Shown here piece after piece: positions 16,748 through 25,757 of a stretch of 64,000 nt of DNA. The position numbers and the translations under genes are program-made. Under the pieces are notes generated by a model. That model saw nothing but the letters and a program-made list of their open reading frames with translations. It was not told where the DNA came from and did not search any database. The stretch is from JAYPHU01 sp964611435. Its GTDB lineage: Bacteria; Pseudomonadota; Alphaproteobacteria; Rhodospirillales; UBA2165. Where the stretch lies: the NCBI GenBank assembly GCA_964611435.1, contig CAZSXT010000006.1, positions 1-64,000 of the forward strand, in the 5' to 3' direction. Position 1 is the stretch's first letter. Each line of letters starts with the position of its first letter.

Positions 16748-18670
16748 ATGCTCGGAACTTTTCGCGATAAAATTCTGTCCTGGGGCGCGAAGATCCTTTT
16801 CGCCCTGCTGATCGTCAGCTTCATGTTGTGGGGCGTCGGTGATTACATCGGCCCGGCGACACAAGCCGATGAAGTGGCGGCCGTTGGTTCCGTCAAGATT
16901 TCTGGCTATGATCTGCAGGATCAGGTGCAAACCTCCACCCGCCGGTTAAGCGCAGCCTTAGGCCAACCGATCACGAACGAGCAGGCTCGGGCCTTTGGTA
17001 TCGTCGATCAGACTCTGGAGACAATGGTTCAGCGGGCTCTGTTTCAAGAAAGCGCCAATCAACTGGGGCTCCTGGTAAAGCCGGAAATGGCGGCCAGAGA
17101 AATCCGCGATGACGCGCGGTTTAAATCGGCAACTGGCCAGTTTAACCGCAACATCTTTGATCAAGCTGTCTCTCAAATGGGATTAAATGAAGCTTTGTTT
17201 CTGCAGCGCTATCAGCGGGACATTTTACGGGGGCAAATGTTGAGCGTCCTCAACATGTCGAACAAAGCTCCCAGAACTTTGACGGAGACACTCTATCGCT
17301 ATCGCAATGAAAAGCGCATCGCCGAGATGATCCGCATTGATCACAGCTCCATGGTCAATTTGCCGACGGCTACTCAGGCGCAGCTGGAAACCTTCCACAA
17401 AGAGAACGCCAGGCAATTTACGGCGCCGGAGTACCGCACCGTGACCATGGTTCGTATGAAACCGGAAACGGTGGCCGAAACCATTGATGTCACGGAAGAA
17501 AAGATCAAGGAAGAATACGAAAACCGCATCAACGAATTCAGCCAGCCAGAGCGGCGAAAATTGCAACAAATTCTGGTGTCGGACGAGGCCAAGGCGAAGG
17601 CGATCGCTTCCCGCCTTGCCACCGGTGAGGATTTCACCAAGATTGCCTTGGAAGAAGCCAGTTTGAAGCCGGCTGATTTGGAGCTGGGGACACTGTCGAA
17701 GCAGGAACTGCCTTTGCCGGAGTTGGCGGATGCCGCATTCCAAGTTGCGGCGGGCGCGACAAGCCAACCCGTGAAAACAGCCCTCGGCTATCACATCGTT
17801 AAGGTGCTTGAGGTCACTCCGTCTTCCCGCAAGACCCTTGTGGAAGTCCGCAAGCAAATCAAAGATGAGATCGCCCTCAGCCTGGCCATCGACAGTCTGT
17901 ACAATATAGCCAACAAATTCGAAGACGATTTGGGCGCCGGCGCGACCATTCAAGAAGCGGCTGAAAAGCTTAACTTCAAGGCGGTAACCATCAATAAGAT
18001 CGACGCGCAGGGTTTGGATGACACCGGCAGCGCTGTCGCCGACGTCGATCAAAATCCGAATATCGTCCGCCTAATATTCGATACTGAAGAGGGTCAAGAA
18101 AGCCCGCTGACCGACTTGGATCAGGCCGGTTTTGTCATCGTTAAAGTAACCGGCGTGACGCCGCCCACTCTGCGACCTTTCGAGAGCGTTCGTTCTCAGG
18201 TTGAGGCAGCCTGGCGGTCGGATCAGCAGGCGCTTGCCGCTGAAAAGCTGTCAGCGGCTTTGCTTGATGAACTTAAGGGAGGCAAGCCGATATCGCAAAT
18301 TGCTCAGGATCGCGGAGCGGAGATCATGACCACACCAGCCTTTACCCGGAACGGCGCCGGTTTGACCGAGAACCTGCCGGGTCAGCTCATCACGTATCTG
18401 TTTACCCTGAAATCAGGCGAGTACACTTCGGTCGCCGGCAACGGTCTTCACTACCTTGCCCGTCTCAAAGACATCGTCGGGGCGCAACCGGTCGCCGAGG
18501 CAGACGCAATGGATGGTTTGAGCCGTCAGTTGGGCCAAGCCCTAGTGAATGATTTGACCATTCAGATGGCTAACGCGCTGCAAACTAAGATGGGCGTTAC
18601 CATCAACAGGGCCGCCGTGGATAGCCTCTTTGGCGGCGGGGATGCCGCCGGACAACCGGTTCCGCAATAG
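16748..18670 (+). CDS. ppiD: PpiD-type periplasmic folding chaperone / peptidyl-prolyl isomerase
   Basis: Membrane-anchored chaperone with 640 residues. It has a short cytoplasmic start, one membrane segment (about 14-36, AKILFALLIVSFMLWGVGDY), a SurA-like N-terminal domain (about 40-200), a parvulin-type rotamase domain (about 265-360; QILVSDEAKAKAIASRLATG, then LPELADAAFQVAAGATSQPV and LGYHIVKVLEV), and a long C-terminal region with a second rotamase-like segment. It assists proteins leaving the Sec translocon, fitting the nearby secG. trpE follows after 9 bases, so the two are probably co-transcribed. Confidence 0.93.
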   Translation: MLGTFRDKILSWGAKILFALLIVSFMLWGVGDYIGPATQADEVAAVGSVKISGYDLQDQVQTSTRRLSAALGQPITNEQARAFGIVDQTLETMVQRALFQESANQLGLLVKPEMAAREIRDDARFKSATGQFNRNIFDQAVSQMGLNEALFLQRYQRDILRGQMLSVLNMSNKAPRTLTETLYRYRNEKRIAEMIRIDHSSMVNLPTATQAQLETFHKENARQFTAPEYRTVTMVRMKPETVAETIDVTEEKIKEEYENRINEFSQPERRKLQQILVSDEAKAKAIASRLATGEDFTKIALEEASLKPADLELGTLSKQELPLPELADAAFQVAAGATSQPVKTALGYHIVKVLEVTPSSRKTLVEVRKQIKDEIALSLAIDSLYNIANKFEDDLGAGATIQEAAEKLNFKAVTINKIDAQGLDDTGSAVADVDQNPNIVRLIFDTEEGQESPLTDLDQAGFVIVKVTGVTPPTLRPFESVRSQVEAAWRSDQQALAAEKLSAALLDELKGGKPISQIAQDRGAEIMTTPAFTRNGAGLTENLPGQLITYLFTLKSGEYTSVAGNGLHYLARLKDIVGAQPVAEADAMDGLSRQLGQALVNDLTIQMANALQTKMGVTINRAAVDSLFGGGDAAGQPVPQ

Positions 18671-18679
18671 TTCCGGGGT

Positions 18680-20194
18680 ATGCTCGTCTCTCCGGATTTT
18701 ACCGAGTTTGAGGCGGCGTATAAGGCCGGGCATGCCCAGGTGATCTCAACGCGGATGATCGCGGACCTAGAGACTCCGGTATCTGCGATGATGAAGCTCG
18801 CCAATGGAGAGCCCAACAGCTTTCTCTTGGAATCCGTCGAAGGTGGTGCGATCCGCGGGCGGTTTTCCTTCCTCGGGATGAAACCGGATTTAATCTGGCG
18901 TTGCTTTGGCAATCGCGCCGAGATTAACCGTAAGGCTCTTGAAAACGCAGACACCTATAGTCCCTGCCCAATTTCCGATAGCGCTGGCGTCCTTGCGTCT
19001 TTTCGCCAGGTTTTAGCAGACTCGCGCATCGAACTCCCCGAAGATTTGCCGCCCATGGCTGCCGGACTGTTTGGCTATATGGAGTACGACACCGTACGGC
19101 TGGCCGAGGATATTCCCGATGACAACCCGGCCAATATCGATGTGCCGGACGGCATGTACGTACGCCCGACCATTATTGCTGTCTTTGACTCGATAGAGGA
19201 CCGTGTCACCGTGGTGACTCCTGTTTGGCCGGATGATGCGGTAACCGTTCAGCAGGCCTATGACAGCGGGTTGTCCCGGCTCGAAGACGTGCTCGATGAT
19301 TTCGACAAGCCCATTCCCCGTCAATTGGAGGCAACGACGCAGCCGGCAGAGTTTCCGGAACCCGCATCCAACATGACCCGGGATCAGTTCTGCGCGATGG
19401 TGGACCGCGCCAAGGAATACATTCTCGCCGGCGACATCTTTCAGGTGGTTTTATCGCAACAATTCTCCGTACCTTTTGAATTGGCTCCCTTCACATTTTA
19501 CCGCGCGCTTCGGCGTATTAACCCCTCGCCGTTCTTGTTTTTCCTGGATTTCGGTAAGTTCTCCATCGTCGGGTCCAGCCCGGAAATTCTGGTCCGGTTA
19601 AGGGATAACAAGGTCACTATCAGGCCCCTGGCGGGTACGCGCCCGCGGGGCGCTAGTGCCGGCGAGGACAAGGCCCTGGCGGATGATCTGCTGAATGACC
19701 CCAAAGAATTGGCGGAACATTTGATGCTGTTGGACTTGGGACGGAACGACGTTGGCCGGGTCGCCAAAATTGGATCAGTCGAGGTTACCGATCAGATGGT
19801 GATCGAACACTATTCCCACGTTATGCATATCGTCTCCAATGTCGAGGGCGAAATCGATCCCAAGTACGACGCTATTGACGCACTGCTTTCCGGGTTTCCG
19901 GCCGGTACCGTCTCCGGTGCGCCCAAGGTCCGCGCCATGGAGATTATCGAAGAATTGGAAGATTTACGCCGGGGCATTTATGCCGGTTGTATCGGTTACT
20001 TCGGCGCCAATGGAGATATGGATACGTGCATCGCGCTCCGGACGGCGATCATTAAGGACGGCCGTCTTTATGCCCAAGCCGGCGCCGGCATCGTCGCTGA
20101 CAGCATTCCGGACAGTGAATACGAAGAATGCCGGAACAAGGCGCGGGCGCTATTCCGCTCCGCGCAGGAAGCTTTGCAGTTTTCTGGGTCTTGA
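18680..20194 (+). CDS. trpE: Anthranilate synthase component I
   Basis: Makes anthranilate from chorismate with ammonia delivered by TrpG. The 504 residues have an N-terminal Trp-binding region (LLESVEGGAIRGRFSFLG, the feedback-inhibition segment) and the chorismate-binding domain (AMVDRAKEYILAGDIFQVV, SPEILVRLRDNKVTIRPLAG, TRPRG, FPAGTVSGAPKVRAMEII). All look intact. Its partner trpG lies 5 kb downstream on the same strand, separated by four minus-strand genes, so trpE is transcribed with ppiD rather than with trpGDC. I see no Trp-rich leader peptide. Confidence 0.97.
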   Translation: MLVSPDFTEFEAAYKAGHAQVISTRMIADLETPVSAMMKLANGEPNSFLLESVEGGAIRGRFSFLGMKPDLIWRCFGNRAEINRKALENADTYSPCPISDSAGVLASFRQVLADSRIELPEDLPPMAAGLFGYMEYDTVRLAEDIPDDNPANIDVPDGMYVRPTIIAVFDSIEDRVTVVTPVWPDDAVTVQQAYDSGLSRLEDVLDDFDKPIPRQLEATTQPAEFPEPASNMTRDQFCAMVDRAKEYILAGDIFQVVLSQQFSVPFELAPFTFYRALRRINPSPFLFFLDFGKFSIVGSSPEILVRLRDNKVTIRPLAGTRPRGASAGEDKALADDLLNDPKELAEHLMLLDLGRNDVGRVAKIGSVEVTDQMVIEHYSHVMHIVSNVEGEIDPKYDAIDALLSGFPAGTVSGAPKVRAMEIIEELEDLRRGIYAGCIGYFGANGDMDTCIALRTAIIKDGRLYAQAGAGIVADSIPDSEYEECRNKARALFRSAQEALQFSGS

Positions 20195-20205
20195 TCGGGG
20201 TGATC

Positions 20206-20853
20206 TTACCCCTGATCGACGTCCCTGCCCGGCCGGGATTTATAAACCGGTAACGCCAAGCCCTTGGTGATCGCCAGCCCCCGCACCACGAAGACCAGGC
20301 CAAATGAAATCACCGATGCGGATACTTGGTCTAGTTCCAGGCCGGTCAGAACCACGTAGCAGATCGCCCCGGCCAGTGACGCGGTTACATAGATCTCACG
20401 ACGCAAAATAACGGACGGTTCCTGACCCAACGTATCGCGAATGATTCCCCCCATTGTGCCGGTCAAAATGCCAGTTACAACGGCGATGACGGGACTGCCG
20501 GTGATATCTAGCCCCTTGCTCGCGCCGGCGACTGTGACGATCGCCAAGCCGGCGGCGTCCAGCCACAGGACCAGCCGATAACGAGACTGAAATTTGTGGG
20601 CCGTGAAATACGCCAAGACGGCGCAGGCAATACAGATTAGAAGCGGTGCTTCATCCTTGATCCAGAAAACCGGTACATCCAGAAGCACGTCGCGGACCGT
20701 GCCGCCCCCGACGCCGGTTATCACGCCTAGCCACAGAAAACCGACGATATCCATTTCCTTTCGGGACGCGACCAACGCGCCGGAAATGGCGAACACAGCG
20801 GCGGCGGCCAAATCCAAAAACGTAAGAAATTGAGTAAGTGACCCGGTATCCAT
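20206..20853 (-). CDS. TRIC/UPF0126-type membrane channel protein
   Basis: A 215-residue integral membrane protein made of two repeats of the UPF0126 (YicG/YadS) unit, each with the GG-x2-RD signature: GVGGGTVRDVLLD in the first half and GTMGGIIRDTLGQEPS in the second. About seven membrane segments are evident. Prokaryotic members are trimeric cation channels, some shown to be K+ channels. The frame is open upstream to 21159, but that stretch overlaps the deacetylase gene; the ATG at 20853 starts MDTGSLTQFLTFLDLAAAAVF right at the first helix. It lies 13 bases after the deacetylase stop. Confidence 0.88.
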   Translation of the reverse strand: MDTGSLTQFLTFLDLAAAAVFAISGALVASRKEMDIVGFLWLGVITGVGGGTVRDVLLDVPVFWIKDEAPLLICIACAVLAYFTAHKFQSRYRLVLWLDAAGLAIVTVAGASKGLDITGSPVIAVVTGILTGTMGGIIRDTLGQEPSVILRREIYVTASLAGAICYVVLTGLELDQVSASVISFGLVFVVRGLAITKGLALPVYKSRPGRDVDQG

Positions 20854-20866
20854 ATCCGGCGAAGAC

Positions 20867-22075
20867 CTAGTTGGTATCCAGCCTGACGGCCAATTGAGGG
20901 ATGCCTTCGCGTTTGGCCACGATGGCGCTGAGCGGCACCAAGACAAAACCCCGTTCCGCCAATATTGGCAGCCACTGGGCCAGAGCTTCAATCGTTGCAT
21001 CTCTGGGATGACCGATGGCGACGGCGTATCCATTGCGCCGCGCTGTTCGTTCCAGATGGACAAGCTGCTTCTGCACGACCTCCAATTTTGGTTCATGGTC
21101 CAGAAAGACATTTCGGGTGGCATACGGCACTTCGTAGAGCTTGGCCGTACTTGCGCCAACGGATTTCGTAGACGTACGGGAATCCAGGAACATCAAACCA
21201 TGGCGGCGCAGGACTTCCATCACCAGGCGCATACCCCGCTCATCCTGCGTGAATCGGCTGCCCATGTGGTTGTTGATGCCGATAATACCGGGCACCCGCT
21301 GAATGCCCCATTCCAACCGCTGAACGATTTCCTTATCAGTCAGCGCCGTCGCCAGGACCTTGGGCCCGGGATCGACTTTGGTATTGCCGGGCTCCATAGG
21401 GACATGCAGCATGATCTCGTGACCAGCTTCCCTGGCCGACGTTATCAGCGGCTCTAGCTTGGACGCGTAGGTGAGAAACGAAATGGTCATAGGACCGGTC
21501 AGGCCAATCACCTGAGATGTCCGGCGGCGGTCCACACCGGCATCGTCGATGACAATGGCGATCTGCGGACCCGGTGGGACTTCCTTCAAGCTCAATGCAT
21601 TTTTGCGCCAGTTCTGCACAGGGCCTTTAGGGATCAACGCAATATTCGGCTTGGGCAGTGTTTCTGGTTCCGGACCCGGCGGATGGGCCGTCTCAATGAC
21701 CAATTCGGGCGGCTCCTCCTCATAGGCAAGTGGCCGCTGGTGATCCTTATAGTCTTCATGTTCCGGTAGGATAAGCGGCTTTGGCCTCGAAACGGCGTCC
21801 GGCTGGGGCGGACTTTGGACTTCCGGTGGCGTCTGCGGTTCAGGGCGGGCGGGCGCTGGTTCAGGCCCCTGTGTCTTGGATGCAGGTTCAACCATCTCCG
21901 GCGTGTTTTGCTGCGCGGGCGGCACCGCCGGTTCACGTAGGGCCGGTTGTCCGGCGACTTGAACGGCGGACCTTTCCTCTCCGAAGCTGATGAGTAAGTG
22001 CGCGCCGCCCACGCCCAGGCCAATACCCAGGGAGAATACGATCAGCGCATACAGCGCAAATGTACGGCGGTTCAT
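20867..22075 (-). CDS. Divergent polysaccharide deacetylase family protein
   Basis: A 402-residue protein of the COG2861 divergent polysaccharide deacetylase family (YibQ-like). Layout: an N-terminal membrane anchor (about 5-27, FALYALIVFSLGIGLGVG), a Pro/Glu/Ala-rich linker (about 40-165), then a NodB-like beta/alpha barrel starting IAIVIDDAGVD and including HEIMLHVPMEPG and GINNHMGSRFT. Family members are periplasmic and are found beside murein hydrolase or carboxy-terminal protease genes; the enzymatic role is not settled. It does not belong to the copper module functionally as far as I can tell. Confidence 0.88.
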   Translation of the reverse strand: MNRRTFALYALIVFSLGIGLGVGGAHLLISFGEERSAVQVAGQPALREPAVPPAQQNTPEMVEPASKTQGPEPAPARPEPQTPPEVQSPPQPDAVSRPKPLILPEHEDYKDHQRPLAYEEEPPELVIETAHPPGPEPETLPKPNIALIPKGPVQNWRKNALSLKEVPPGPQIAIVIDDAGVDRRRTSQVIGLTGPMTISFLTYASKLEPLITSAREAGHEIMLHVPMEPGNTKVDPGPKVLATALTDKEIVQRLEWGIQRVPGIIGINNHMGSRFTQDERGMRLVMEVLRRHGLMFLDSRTSTKSVGASTAKLYEVPYATRNVFLDHEPKLEVVQKQLVHLERTARRNGYAVAIGHPRDATIEALAQWLPILAERGFVLVPLSAIVAKREGIPQLAVRLDTN

Positions 22076-22139
22076 CGGAGCAATCCGGAATCTATCCTGT
22101 TGCGTATGCTCCGCATAAGTAAGGAATTTTCCTTAACCG

Positions 22140-22541
22140 TCAATTGATGTCTTTGGTTGAAGCCAGGTCCTCAAGAATGGGACAGTCCGGACGATCATCG
22201 CCCGTACATTGACCAGCTAGCGCCTTTAGAGAGTCCCGCACGGATTCAAGTTCTTTGATCTTATTTTCGATTTCGCCGATATGATGCAAAGTCAATTCCT
22301 TCACATCGGCGCTCGGCCGGTTAGAATCCTGCCAAAGACCCAATAATTTGGAGATATCCTTGAGACTAAAACCCAAGCTGCGGGCGCGCTGAATGAACCT
22401 CAGCGTTTCGACATGGGTTGGTGAATAGGACCGATATCCGTTGTCCTGCCGCGGCGGCTCTGGGATCAGACCAATGCTTTCGTAGTAACGGATTGTCTTT
22501 GTCGAAACACCCGTCTCAGATGCTATGGAACCTATATTCAT
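22140..22541 (-). CDS. cueR: CueR-like MerR-family copper-responsive regulator
   Basis: A 133-residue MerR-family regulator: winged HTH (MNIGSIASETGVSTKTIRYY, then NGYRSYSPTHVETLRFI), a long dimerisation helix, and a C-terminal metal loop C-x7-C (CTGDDRPDC) in the position of the copper-binding C112/C120 pair of CueR. It follows the copper ATPase by 33 bases on the same strand and is probably its co-transcribed regulator. The ATPase promoter at 25059-25089 has the 19-base spacer and dyad that MerR-type activators untwist. Cu(I)/Ag(I) sensing is inferred from the Cys spacing and neighbour. Confidence 0.92.
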   Translation of the reverse strand: MNIGSIASETGVSTKTIRYYESIGLIPEPPRQDNGYRSYSPTHVETLRFIQRARSLGFSLKDISKLLGLWQDSNRPSADVKELTLHHIGEIENKIKELESVRDSLKALAGQCTGDDRPDCPILEDLASTKDIN

Positions 22542-22574
22542 ATCGAAACCGTAATTAGTTACCTACATAAGAAT

Positions 22575-25028
22575 CTAAAGCCGTGCGTTCCGCAGGCGGG
22601 TCGCATTCAAAATTACCGAAATCGAGCTTAAACTCATGGCGGCGCTCGCTATCATGGGATTCAGCAAAAGACCGAACAGCGGATAGAAAACCCCTGCGGC
22701 AAGAGGAATGCCCAAACCATTGTATATAAAAGCAAAAAACAGGTTTTGCTTGATATTAGCCATGGTCCTACGGCCAAGATTTAACGCCCGTTCCACGCCG
22801 ATAATATCACCCTTGACCAATGTTACATCCGCACTTTTCATGGCGATATCCGTGCCCGAGCCCATGGCAATGCCGACATCAGCCGCGGCCAATGCCGGCG
22901 CGTCATTTACCCCGTCCCCGGCCATGGCAACAGATTTACCCTCGCCTTGAAGGGTTTTTACGATTTCCAGCTTGTCGCCTGGCAACACCCCGGCATGCAC
23001 CCGGTCCACGCCGATACGCGCCGCAACACTGTGTGCCGTCGCCGGCGCATCACCGGTTGCCATGACAACCTGAATGCCCATTGTCCGTAGTGAGCAGATC
23101 GTCTCTACAGCCCCGGTCTTAAGCTGATCCTCAACAGAGATCAGGCCAACCGGTTCGCCGCCCCGGGAAAGAACCATCACCGTTTTACCTTCGGCCCGGC
23201 GGCTTTCCAGTTTCTCACCGATATTCTCCGACAGTGTTTCGTTCATAAGTTCATTGCCGAAGGAAAACCCAACGCCATCAATGCGGGCCCGCACGCCCTG
23301 CCCTGTGACGGCCTCGAATTCAGCGGCAGCAGGCAACGACAGCGCCTTGGCTTTTGCTGCTTCAATGATCGCGCCGGCGAGAGGATGTTCACTACCGGTT
23401 TCCAGAGCGGCGGCATGCGCCAAAATGGCGTCTTCATTCATATCAGAAAGCGTATCAATGCCGCTTACCGACGGCCGGCCTTCGGTCAGAGTGCCCGTCT
23501 TATCGACCACTAACGTGTCGATGCGGGCTAACTTTTCTAAAGATTCTGCGTTTTTGACCAGCACGCCAGAGCTCGCCCCGTGACCAGTTGCCACCATGAC
23601 CGACATGGGCGTCGCCAAGCCAAGCGCACACGGGCAAGCAATTATCAAAACGGCTACCGCATTCAGTATAGCGAAAGCATATCGTGGTTCCGGCCCCCAA
23701 ACGGCCCAGGCGATAAAGGAAAGGACCGATACCGCAACCACTGTGGGCACGAAAATGCCCGAAACCTTGTCAGCCACGCTTTGGATGGGCGCGCGGCTCC
23801 GTTGGGCTTCTGCAACCATGGTAACAATCTGGGACAGCACGGTCGTCGACCCCACCTGCTCTGCTTCCATCAAGAAACTGCCGTTTTGGTTCATTGTGCC
23901 GCCGGTGACTTGGTCCCCGGCGATTTTCTGGACGGGGAACGGCTCTCCGGTCAGCACGGATTCATCGATTGAGCTGCTGCCCTCGATGACTTTGCCATCG
24001 ACAGGGACGGCGGAGCCTGGCTTTACGCGAAGTACCTGACCTGCACTGACGTCAGCCAGGGGGACTTCTTTCTCTTCGCCGTTTTCAACCAGCATGACGG
24101 TTTTAGGGGAAAGGTCCAATAAATCACGAATAGCGCCGCCGGTACGATCCCTGGCTTTTAGTTCAAAGACTTGGCCCAAAAGAACCAGCACGGTTATGAC
24201 GGCCGCGGATTCAAAGTACACCGCCAAGTGTCCGCTGGAGGTCCTAAACTCTGCCGGTAGGTGATCACTAAAGATCAAAGCCGCTGTGCTGTAGATGAAG
24301 GCCACACCGACACCTAGGGCGATCAGCGAGAACATATTCAGATTGCCGGACCGGAAGGACGCCACCCCACGCTCCATAATCGGCCAACCGGCCCAAAGTA
24401 CGACGGGCGTCGTCAAGATCAACTGAATCCAAAGATTGGTGACAGGAGAGATAAGTCCATTAATGGGTTGGCCGGGAATAAGGTCTCCCATGGCCAAGAT
24501 AAAAACCGGAAGCGCCATAACCAAGCCGATCCAGAACCGCCGGCTCATATCGATTAGTTCAGGATTTTCCGTCTCCATCGCCATGGCTAACGGATCTTTT
24601 GGTTCCAGCGCCATGCCGCAGATTGGACAGCTTCCCGGACCAACTTGCTCTATCTCGGGGTCCATTGGACAGGTGTAGATCGCACCCGGATCAGCCGCTT
24701 CAGCAGCGGCGTATTTTTCCGGGCGCAGGTACTTGTCCGGCGTTTCGCTGAACTTCTCGCGGCATCCATTGCTGCAAAAATAATAGTTCAAACCGTGGTG
24801 AACATGATGATGGGTCGAGGTTTGCGGGTCCACCGACATGCCACAGACCGGGTCTTCTCCGATCCGCAAGAACTTCTGCGGATCACGGCTGAACGTCTCC
24901 CGGCATCCGTTACAGCAGAAATGGTAGTCCACGTCCCCATGGGTGTAACTGTGATCGGATGATTCAGGATTCACAGTCATGCCACAGACTGGATCAATGG
25001 CCTCGATTTCAGCGCTTACGTCGGTCAC
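22575..25028 (-). CDS. copA: Copper-transporting P1B-type ATPase with two YHS domains
   Basis: Heavy-metal exporter, about 817 residues. The N-terminus has no CxxC HMA domain; instead there are two YHS-type domains (about 10-55 and 58-102, each with DPVCGM and a C-x2-C-like YHFCCNGC or YYFCSNGC) and a heavy-metal-binding domain (about 117-145, YTCPMDPEI and CPICGMALEP). The P1B core follows: CPCALGLATP in the membrane, DKTGTLTEG phosphorylation site, GDGVNDAPAL hinge, and YNGLGIPLAAGVFYP with MSLSSISVILNA at the end, typical of Cu(I) pumps. Two GTG starts are possible (25034, 25028); 25028 has GGAAGG 8 bases upstream, so I prefer it. cueR is downstream. Confidence 0.95.
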   Translation of the reverse strand: MTDVSAEIEAIDPVCGMTVNPESSDHSYTHGDVDYHFCCNGCRETFSRDPQKFLRIGEDPVCGMSVDPQTSTHHHVHHGLNYYFCSNGCREKFSETPDKYLRPEKYAAAEAADPGAIYTCPMDPEIEQVGPGSCPICGMALEPKDPLAMAMETENPELIDMSRRFWIGLVMALPVFILAMGDLIPGQPINGLISPVTNLWIQLILTTPVVLWAGWPIMERGVASFRSGNLNMFSLIALGVGVAFIYSTAALIFSDHLPAEFRTSSGHLAVYFESAAVITVLVLLGQVFELKARDRTGGAIRDLLDLSPKTVMLVENGEEKEVPLADVSAGQVLRVKPGSAVPVDGKVIEGSSSIDESVLTGEPFPVQKIAGDQVTGGTMNQNGSFLMEAEQVGSTTVLSQIVTMVAEAQRSRAPIQSVADKVSGIFVPTVVAVSVLSFIAWAVWGPEPRYAFAILNAVAVLIIACPCALGLATPMSVMVATGHGASSGVLVKNAESLEKLARIDTLVVDKTGTLTEGRPSVSGIDTLSDMNEDAILAHAAALETGSEHPLAGAIIEAAKAKALSLPAAAEFEAVTGQGVRARIDGVGFSFGNELMNETLSENIGEKLESRRAEGKTVMVLSRGGEPVGLISVEDQLKTGAVETICSLRTMGIQVVMATGDAPATAHSVAARIGVDRVHAGVLPGDKLEIVKTLQGEGKSVAMAGDGVNDAPALAAADVGIAMGSGTDIAMKSADVTLVKGDIIGVERALNLGRRTMANIKQNLFFAFIYNGLGIPLAAGVFYPLFGLLLNPMIASAAMSLSSISVILNATRLRNARL

Positions 25029-25032
25029 GTTC

Positions 25033-25060
25033 ACAACCTTCCAGTTAAATAGAAGGTTGT
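25033..25060. promoter_or_regulatory. Second CueR-like dyad over the copA start region
   Basis: Perfect inverted repeat ACAACCTTC (25033-25041) and GAAGGTTGT (25052-25060) with a 10-base centre. Its half-sites resemble the CueR ACCTTCC/GGAAGGT pattern, but the spacing is one base longer than in the primary operator. It covers the predicted copA transcription start and the Shine-Dalgarno. It could be a secondary operator; it is unlikely to fold in copA mRNA because the predicted start removes most of one arm. Confidence 0.5.
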
Positions 25061-25089
25061 GATAGACCTTCCAGGTGCTGGAGAGTCAA
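25059..25089 (-). promoter_or_regulatory. CueR-type promoter and operator of copA
   Basis: On the minus strand: -35 TTGACT (25089-25084), exactly 19 bases, then -10 TATCAC (25064-25059). A 19-base spacer is the hallmark of promoters activated by MerR-family proteins. The spacer holds the dyad ACTCTC-N9-GAAGGT, matching the CueR box spacing. Predicted transcription start is near 25052, about 24 bases before the chosen copA start. The same gap must also drive trpG on the plus strand. Confidence 0.8.
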
Positions 25090-25172
25090 ACCGTTATTTC
25101 ATACCGCTTGACCTCGACTCCCAGCCGACGCATCTTGCGCGCTCACGCAGACAGCCGGCCAGCGAAGTCCCG

Positions 25173-25757
25173 ATGTACATCCTGATCGATAATTACGACA
25201 GCTTTACCTATAACCTGCTCCACTACTTTGGAGAGCTGGGCGCAGAGATGGACGTACACCGCAATGACAAAATCACGGTTGATGAGGTAATGGCGCGTGA
25301 ACCTGAAGGGATCATTATCTCCCCCGGACCGTGTGACCCGGATAAAGCCGGTATCTGCTTGGACCTGGTCGAGAAAGCAGCTGGCAAAATTCCCATATTC
25401 GGCGTCTGTCTGGGATTTCAGACCATCGGTCAGGCATTCGGCGCGAACGTCGTTCGTGCGCCATTCCCCATGCATGGCAAGATGAGCAGTATCAAACATT
25501 CCGGCCGAGATATCTTTAAAGGATTACCCGACGGTTTTCAGGCGACCCGATACCATTCCCTGGCGCTTGAGAAGGACAACTGGCCTGAAACGCTGGAAAT
25601 CACGGCGGAAACAGACGATGGGGTGATCATGGGCATTGCGCATAAAGAACATGCGGTGACCGGTGTAGAGTTTCACCCGGAAAGTATTGCTTCTGAACAT
25701 GGCCACCGTCTGTTAGAAAACTTTCTGAATTTGGCGCGAAACGGAAAAATGCACTAA
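25173..25757 (+). CDS. trpG: Anthranilate synthase component II (glutamine amidotransferase)
   Basis: Supplies ammonia from glutamine to TrpE. The 194 residues start MYILIDNYDSFTYNL, which is the true family start; the frame extends upstream to 25059 but that part runs into the copA promoter and shows no homology. The class I amidotransferase triad is visible: Cys in FGVCLGFQTIGQ and His/Glu in GVEFHPESIASEHG. The stop codon overlaps the trpD start by one base (TAATG), so trpG and trpD are translationally coupled. Confidence 0.96.
   Translation: MYILIDNYDSFTYNLLHYFGELGAEMDVHRNDKITVDEVMAREPEGIIISPGPCDPDKAGICLDLVEKAAGKIPIFGVCLGFQTIGQAFGANVVRAPFPMHGKMSSIKHSGRDIFKGLPDGFQATRYHSLALEKDNWPETLEITAETDDGVIMGIAHKEHAVTGVEFHPESIASEHGHRLLENFLNLARNGKMH

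Noticed and set aside
25033..25060. The dyad as an mRNA hairpin hiding the copA Shine-Dalgarno
   Set aside because: The predicted transcription start near 25052 leaves most of one arm outside the mRNA; a DNA site is more likely.
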